DNA from: Prevotella sp.
Lineage (GTDB): Bacteria > Bacteroidota > Bacteroidia > Bacteroidales > Bacteroidaceae
Assembly (NCBI GenBank): GCA_021204735.1
Contig: JAJPYV010000366.1
Coordinates: 1-22,339 of the forward strand
Length of the DNA stretch: 22,339 nucleotides
Direction: 5' to 3'
Part shown: positions 18,182 through 22,339 of the stretch, in pieces
Layout: each line of letters opens with the position of its first letter
Position numbering within the stretch: position 1 is the stretch's first letter
Notes under the pieces: model-generated
Databases searched by the model: none
What the model saw: the letters and a program-made list of their open reading frames with translations, nothing else
Told to the model about the DNA's origin: nothing
Position numbers and translations under genes: made by a program

Positions 18182-18583
18182 ATGAATAGGATAATAGAAT
18201 TGCCAAAGGTAATTGACACACGTGGTAATCTCACTGTCGCAGAAAATATCAAGAGTATTCCTTTCAACGTAAAAAGGGTATATTGGGTTTATGATGTGCC
18301 TGGTGGTGAAAGTCGAGGCGGTCATGCCCACAAGGATTGTCTTGAGCTCCTCGTTGCGGTCAGTGGCAGTTTCAACGTAACCCTTGATGACGGAACGAGC
18401 AAGAGGACATACCTATTGAACCATCCATACCAAGGTTTGTTTATTGACAAGAGTATATGGCGGACGCTTGATGACTTCTCTTCTGGTGCTGTGTGCCTTG
18501 TCCTCGCTTCGGAATATTTCGAAGAAGAAGATTACATAAGGGAATATGACGAGTTTTTGGAATACGTGAAATGTTCGAAATAA
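18182..18583 (+). CDS. dTDP-4-keto-6-deoxyglucose 3,4-ketoisomerase (FdtA/QdtA-like)
   Basis: A 133-residue single-domain cupin of the WxcM-like family. The family core is RGGHAHKDCLELLVAVSGSF (residues 45-64), with His48 and His50 as the conserved active-site histidines. LASEYFEEEDYIREYDEFL closes the protein, as in FdtA and QdtA. These enzymes move the keto group of dTDP-4-keto-6-deoxyglucose from C4 to C3, giving the substrate for a C3 aminotransferase. Its position after rfbB and before the aminotransferase supports this. Whether the product is galacto (Fuc3N) or gluco (Qui3N) is unclear: Arg14 resembles FdtA, whereas Arg94 resembles QdtA, based on remembered sequences. It overlaps the next gene by 13 bp. 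Confidence 0.88.
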   Translation: MNRIIELPKVIDTRGNLTVAENIKSIPFNVKRVYWVYDVPGGESRGGHAHKDCLELLVAVSGSFNVTLDDGTSKRTYLLNHPYQGLFIDKSIWRTLDDFSSGAVCLVLASEYFEEEDYIREYDEFLEYVKCSK

Positions 18584-19509
18584 GACGATATTCTGAAGAT
18601 TATAAGAATGTATGGAATGAGTTTGTAAAACACTCCAAGAATGGTACTTTCCTCTTTGACAGGAATTATATGGATTACCATTCCGACAGGTTCTGCGACT
18701 ATTCCCTCTTGTTTTATACCGAAAACACTCTGCGTGCTCTGTTCCCTGCAAATGTCAACGGCGATACCCTTTACTCACACCAAGGACTGACTTACGGCGG
18801 TCTGATTACCGATGACAATATTTCTGCTGCAGAAACTGTTACATTGTTTCATGAATTGAACGACTATCTGCACACTAATAGCATAAAGAAAGTGCAATAT
18901 AAGTGCATTCCGTGGATCTATCACAAGCACCCCGCAGAAGAAGATTTATATGCTATCTTCCGTGAGTGCAATGCCAAATTGATAGCACGTGATATTTCAT
19001 CAACGATAGTAATGAGCGACAAAATCAAGTGGCACAGGGACAGGAAATACGGAATAAACAAGACTGCCAACAACGGCATAACTGTGGAGCGCAGCGATGA
19101 CTTCCCAAAGTTCTGGGATGTCCTGAATAATAACTTGTCAAACAAATATGGCGTAAAACCTGTTCACACCATAGATGAGATTGAACTGCTGAAATCACGT
19201 TTTCCCGACAACATTATATTATATGTGGCTCGTAAGGGTGATGTTGTCTATGGCGGAACGATACTTTACATAACCGACAAGGTTGTTCATGCGCAATATA
19301 TCTCAGCAAGTCCTGAGGGAAAACATCTACGGGTGATTGATGCTATCTACAATATTATCCTCAACCATGACTTTCTCGACTATCAATATTTCGATTTCGG
19401 CAAGTCAACGGAAGAACACGGCAATTATCTCAATGAGAGTTTGATATACCAGAAAGAGGGTTTCGGCGGTCGCGGTGTGTGTTATGATACTTATGAATGG
19501 GAACTATGA
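18571..19509 (+). CDS. GNAT-fold acyltransferase, candidate sugar N-acyltransferase
   Basis: A 312-residue protein with features of the double-GNAT (FemAB-like) or Acetyltransf_6 type. The C-terminal half has the GNAT strand pair [14 protein letters not shown] (220-233) and a CoA-loop-like SPEGKHLR (247-254) followed by a helix, then FDFGKST and a C-terminal [10 protein letters not shown]. The N-terminal half ([20 protein letters not shown], then GLTYGGLI) looks like a FemAB first domain. It overlaps the ketoisomerase by 13 bp and the aminotransferase by 4 bp, so it almost certainly acts in the same pathway. I infer that it acylates the 3-amino sugar, a job done by hexapeptide-repeat FdtC/QdtC in characterised pathways. 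Acting on a glycolipid or peptide amine is also possible. It has no signal peptide, so it is cytosolic. Confidence 0.75.
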   Translation: MFEIRRYSEDYKNVWNEFVKHSKNGTFLFDRNYMDYHSDRFCDYSLLFYTENTLRALFPANVNGDTLYSHQGLTYGGLITDDNISAAETVTLFHELNDYLHTNSIKKVQYKCIPWIYHKHPAEEDLYAIFRECNAKLIARDISSTIVMSDKIKWHRDRKYGINKTANNGITVERSDDFPKFWDVLNNNLSNKYGVKPVHTIDEIELLKSRFPDNIILYVARKGDVVYGGTILYITDKVVHAQYISASPEGKHLRVIDAIYNIILNHDFLDYQYFDFGKSTEEHGNYLNESLIYQKEGFGGRGVCYDTYEWEL

Positions 19510-20603
19510 TTAAATATTTAGACTTACAGAAAGTTACGGCATGTCATGGGGAAGAAATAAATTCTACCATTAGGCGTGTCGTTGACGGTGGCTGGTATCT
19601 CTTAGGCGAGGAGAACAGACGTTTTGAGGAGGAATATGCCAAATTCATCGGAACGGAACATTGCGTAACATGTGGCAACGGTCTCGATTCTCTTACACTT
19701 ATCCTACGTGCCTATATTGAAATGGGCGTGCTGAAAAAAGGAGATGAAGTAATTGTTCCTGCCAACACCTATATCGCAACAATACTTGCCATTACAGAAA
19801 ACAACCTTGTTCCAGTACTTGTAGAGCCACGCATAGACACGCTCCAGATTGATGACAACCGTATTGAAGATGCAATAACCGAAAAGACAAAGGCAATAAT
19901 GCTTGTGCATTTGTATGGCCGTTGCGCATATACCGACCATATCGGAGAACTCTGCAAAAAATACGACCTAAAACTATTGGAGGACAACGCACAAGCTCAT
20001 GGTTGTACATTTAACGGAAGGCGTACAGGCTCATTAGGGGATGCCGCAGGGCACAGTTTCTATCCTGGCAAAAACCTCGGTGCACTCGGTGATGCTGGTG
20101 CTGTAACCACTAACGATGCAGAATTAGCCAATGTTATAAGAGCCATAGCCAACTATGGTTCAAGTCGTAAGTACGTGTTTGACTATATCGGGCGCAACAG
20201 CCGTATGGACGAAATTCAAGCTGCCATTCTCCGCACAAAACTGCCATATCTCGATGCCGACAACGCCAAACGAAAGGCCCTCGCCAAACGTTATATCCAG
20301 AATATCCACAACCCGAAATTGCGCCTTCCAAGTCTTGAATATTGTGAGAACAGCGTTCATCACATTTTCCCGATATTGTGTGAGCAACGTGAAGAACTGC
20401 AGCAGTACCTTACAACAAATGGAATACAAACACTCATCCACTACCCAATTCCACCCCACAAGCAACACTGCTATCCCGCCCTATCATCACTGCATTTGCC
20501 GATAACAGAGCAAATCCACGCCCAAGAACTCAGCATCCCATTAAATCAGGTTCTTGAAAATGCAGAAATCGAGACAATAATTCACTTGCTCAACAAGTTT
20601 TGA
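19506..20603 (+). CDS. PLP-dependent sugar 3-aminotransferase (FdtB/QdtB-like)
   Basis: A DegT/DnrJ/EryC1/StrS aminotransferase of 365 residues from the start chosen here. An in-frame ATG at 19497 would add three residues, but 19506 gives an ATGA overlap with the GNAT stop and an N-terminus (MIKYLDLQK) like that of FdtB and QdtB. Features are [33 protein letters not shown], the cofactor-binding EDNAQAHG and [15 protein letters not shown], whose Lys (189 here) forms the aldimine with PLP. It would use glutamate to aminate C3 of the 3-keto sugar made by the upstream isomerase, giving dTDP-3-amino-3,6-dideoxyhexose. It is the last gene of the rightward run. Confidence 0.9.
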   Translation: MIKYLDLQKVTACHGEEINSTIRRVVDGGWYLLGEENRRFEEEYAKFIGTEHCVTCGNGLDSLTLILRAYIEMGVLKKGDEVIVPANTYIATILAITENNLVPVLVEPRIDTLQIDDNRIEDAITEKTKAIMLVHLYGRCAYTDHIGELCKKYDLKLLEDNAQAHGCTFNGRRTGSLGDAAGHSFYPGKNLGALGDAGAVTTNDAELANVIRAIANYGSSRKYVFDYIGRNSRMDEIQAAILRTKLPYLDADNAKRKALAKRYIQNIHNPKLRLPSLEYCENSVHHIFPILCEQREELQQYLTTNGIQTLIHYPIPPHKQHCYPALSSLHLPITEQIHAQELSIPLNQVLENAEIETIIHLLNKF

Positions 20604-20935
20604 TTATCCTTTTCCTGTTTTCACCAATACGTAATACACAATTTATTCAAAAAGTACCTCAAACTGCCACAAACAATTGAATGGACATAATTTAATGCGT
20701 TTTGTCAAGAAAGCAGAAATATGGGCAAAATATTTTACATATTTAAAAAGGGTAGGAATTTGCTTGCATTACCCAAATTTAATTAAAAATCCCTATCACA
20801 ACTACCTATAGTACCGATTCTTAGATTAGGTGGCAAAAACAGGAACAAGGCTATCTACCATGATAAAAAAACGCATTTGGCAACTTGTCAAATACGCTTT
20901 TTCTGTAAATATACACTTAATGGTTGACTATATAA
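20604..20935. other. 332-bp AT-rich convergent intergenic region
   Basis: No supported gene is present. The region holds a likely bidirectional terminator at its right end (20865-20902). A related inverted copy of part of that terminator lies at 20694-20709 (AATGCGTTTTGTCAAG), and a minor hairpin GGGTA/TACCC lies at 20750-20774. I saw no tRNA-like or promoter-like structure. Confidence 0.5.
20865..20902. terminator. Bidirectional terminator between convergent genes
   Basis: The stem pairs ACGCATTTG (20871-20879) with CAAATACGC (20889-20897), with two mismatches in DNA of which at least one can be a G-U pair. An A-run lies at 20865-20870 and a T-run at 20898-20902. It can therefore work in both directions. 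It lies 34 nt past the stop of the leftward Sel1/barrel gene and about 260 nt past the aminotransferase. Confidence 0.7.
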
Positions 20936-22339
20936 TTACATCATCACAGACAAAGTGCACATTATGTTTTTATTTTGTTTGACCTTTATATCAGAGTCTT
21001 TGCTCATGTTTATCAAACCATTAGACAAGGTAAAATCAACTTGAAATCTGTCTATCCTTATACCTCCACCATATTCGAGAGAAGCATTAAATCTTTTCCA
21101 ATAATCATCGTATGCATTATCGTCATCGTATTCCAAATAATCATTGTTTGTTTTTAATTTGGCAGAAATACCAAAGTCAAGACCTATCCCACCATATATG
21201 AATATTTGGAATAATTTTGAAATATTAGCTCTGTATTCCAAGTGTACGGGAAGGTATAGAGCGTGTTCTACTAATGAAGGAGAATACGTTTCACCGTATT
21301 CAGTCAATGGGTCACTCTTTGAATAATAAAATTCATAATATAATCCTGTATCTAATCCAAAGCCATATTTAAAGAGAGGCTCGACACGGATTCCTGCCTG
21401 TAAACCACATATACACTTTGAATCATCCCAATAGCCGAATTTTCCCTTTTCACCATCACTTTTATATGTCCATTGTTTTTGAACATATCCTACAGATAAT
21501 CCAGCAAGGTAATAATCATCTTCCGGGCAATTAAAAGGTTTGTGGTAATGACGTTTTTTAGAATAATAGCTATTACCACTACTATTTGTTGTTACAGTTG
21601 GTTGAGTAACTGTTGGCTGGGATGGTGTAACGTGAGTGTTATTATTACTTACATGAGTAGAATTTGTTCCTTCACCATATATAGCAGATGGAGAAAGAAC
21701 AGGTTGGTCATGTTCGACTTTATAAATAAGAGTCTCTATATCTTGCTTTGTTCTCATTCCATCTGTCTTAAGAGAATTATTTTCTAATACAGACTCCAAT
21801 CTATTGTCATTATATGCTTTTTTCAGCCAATACAATGCATTTTGCTTATCATGTTTAACAGCGGAAAGATAACATCCATAATCTAACATTCCTATAATAT
21901 CATTACTTTCAGCAGACTTTTTATACCAATAGCCTTCCTCCTGTGTCTTTCCATCAATTCCTAACATAACGCCTAACGTGGAATAGGCAGGTACATAACC
22001 ACGATTTGCCGATGAAGAAAGTGCTTCTAACAATTCATCGTCATCAATATCAAATGAATTACCATATAAAAGTTGAATGAATAAATTATATCCAGCGGAA
22101 GGACTGCCTTCTTTTATTGCTTTTCTAAACCAATAAATAGCTTTGTCGACATTTTTAGAACATCCTAAACCCTCTGAATACATTACTGCTAAAAGCCCTT
22201 GAAATTCATATCTTGCTGGATAATCACTGTTAGCTAAAGTAAGACAATAATTAAATGCATCTGTGTAATTTTCTGCTTTAAATGCATTTTGTAATTTTAT
22301 AATAATTTTTATACCATCTTTCAAATAATCCATATAATC
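20936..22339 (-). CDS. Sel1-repeat protein fused to an outer-membrane beta-barrel, 5' end possibly outside window
   Basis: From the first visible ATG (22333) this is 465 residues, but the frame stays open to the window edge and no signal peptide is seen, so the true start may lie upstream. Residues ~15-175 contain Sel1/TPR-like helical repeats (VMYSEGLGCSKNVDKAIYWF, then GYWYKKSAESND and NALYWLKKAYND). A Ser/Thr/Pro/Asn-rich linker (~212-258; THVTPSQPTVTQPTVTTN) leads to a beta-barrel-like part (~275-465) of alternating hydrophobic and aromatic strands, such as YYLAGLSVGYV, GFGLDTGLYYEF and IFIYGGIGLDFGI, resembling the porin-like barrel domain of Bacteroidota. No enzyme motif is visible. The function is unknown; surface assembly or scaffolding is a guess. 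It converges on the aminotransferase gene across a terminator. Confidence 0.75.
   Translation of the reverse strand, partial: DYMDYLKDGIKIIIKLQNAFKAENYTDAFNYCLTLANSDYPARYEFQGLLAVMYSEGLGCSKNVDKAIYWFRKAIKEGSPSAGYNLFIQLLYGNSFDIDDDELLEALSSSANRGYVPAYSTLGVMLGIDGKTQEEGYWYKKSAESNDIIGMLDYGCYLSAVKHDKQNALYWLKKAYNDNRLESVLENNSLKTDGMRTKQDIETLIYKVEHDQPVLSPSAIYGEGTNSTHVSNNNTHVTPSQPTVTQPTVTTNSSGNSYYSKKRHYHKPFNCPEDDYYLAGLSVGYVQKQWTYKSDGEKGKFGYWDDSKCICGLQAGIRVEPLFKYGFGLDTGLYYEFYYSKSDPLTEYGETYSPSLVEHALYLPVHLEYRANISKLFQIFIYGGIGLDFGISAKLKTNNDYLEYDDDNAYDDYWKRFNASLEYGGGIRIDRFQVDFTLSNGLINMSKDSDIKVKQNKNIMCTLSVMM

Noticed and set aside
19497..19505. Upstream ATG for the aminotransferase
   Set aside because: The start at 19506 gives a 4-bp ATGA overlap and a family-like N-terminus; the upstream one only adds MGT.
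20750..20774. GGGTA/TACCC hairpin after the aminotransferase
   Set aside because: Short stem with a 15-nt loop followed by AAATTT rather than a T-run; the 20865-20902 structure is a better terminator.
1..22339. Many short open frames opposite or inside the large genes (for example 3015-3485, 7288-7809 and 10911-11441 on the plus strand)
   Set aside because: They lie antisense to genes with clear family motifs, have low-complexity or Cys/His-rich translations without recognisable domains, and are explained by the codon pattern of the real gene.
1..22339. tRNA, rRNA, CRISPR, insertion sequence or prophage features
   Set aside because: No cloverleaf-like segments, regularly spaced repeats, transposase motifs or phage proteins were seen on either strand.

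Overview
The window looks like chromosomal DNA from a Bacteroidales bacterium, probably Prevotella, Segatella, Bacteroides or a close relative. The evidence is a SusC/SusD pair with the Bacteroidota plug and lipobox signatures, an AT-rich promoter of the Bacteroidota type (TTTG, 19 bp, TAnnTTTG), little use of Shine-Dalgarno sequences, and a MATE, kinase-like and phosphoesterase set typical of the group. The genus is an inference. I saw no tRNA, rRNA, CRISPR array, transposase or phage gene.

Region 1 (about 41-7045, minus strand) is a self-contained outer-membrane uptake operon. A promoter at 7015-7045 drives a SusC/RagA TonB-dependent transporter, then a SusD/RagB lipoprotein, then a 644-residue lipoprotein of unknown fold in the SusE position. 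The operon ends at a strong nested-hairpin terminator at 41-94. No glycosidase, peptidase or regulator lies in the window, so the substrate cannot be named.

Region 2 (7269-11450, minus strand) is a housekeeping run read in the order pdxJ, DJ-1/PfpI-family gene, ispD, recG, covering vitamin B6, a DJ-1 protein, isoprenoid precursors and DNA repair. Region 3 (11663-20603, plus strand) starts divergently with nadK, which overlaps a TlpA-like thioredoxin by 4 bp. It continues with a MATE transporter, a cytidylate-kinase-like protein and a YfcE-type phosphoesterase. The 212 bp between pdxJ and nadK hold two near-identical promoter cores as a 15-bp perfect inverted repeat, facing each other.

The right part of region 3 (15828-20603) is a tight nucleotide-sugar operon: rfbB (dTDP-glucose 4,6-dehydratase), purT, an FdtA/QdtA-like 3,4-ketoisomerase, a GNAT-fold transferase and an FdtB/QdtB-like aminotransferase. 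Together with an RmlA encoded elsewhere, these would make a dTDP-3-amino-3,6-dideoxyhexose, with the GNAT protein a candidate N-acyltransferase in place of the usual left-handed beta-helix FdtC/QdtC. purT, a purine gene, sits inside this set.

Region 4 (20865-22339, minus strand) is a gene that joins Sel1-like repeats, a Thr/Pro/Asn-rich linker and an outer-membrane beta-barrel. Its reading frame is open at the window edge. A likely bidirectional terminator (20865-20902) separates it from the sugar operon.
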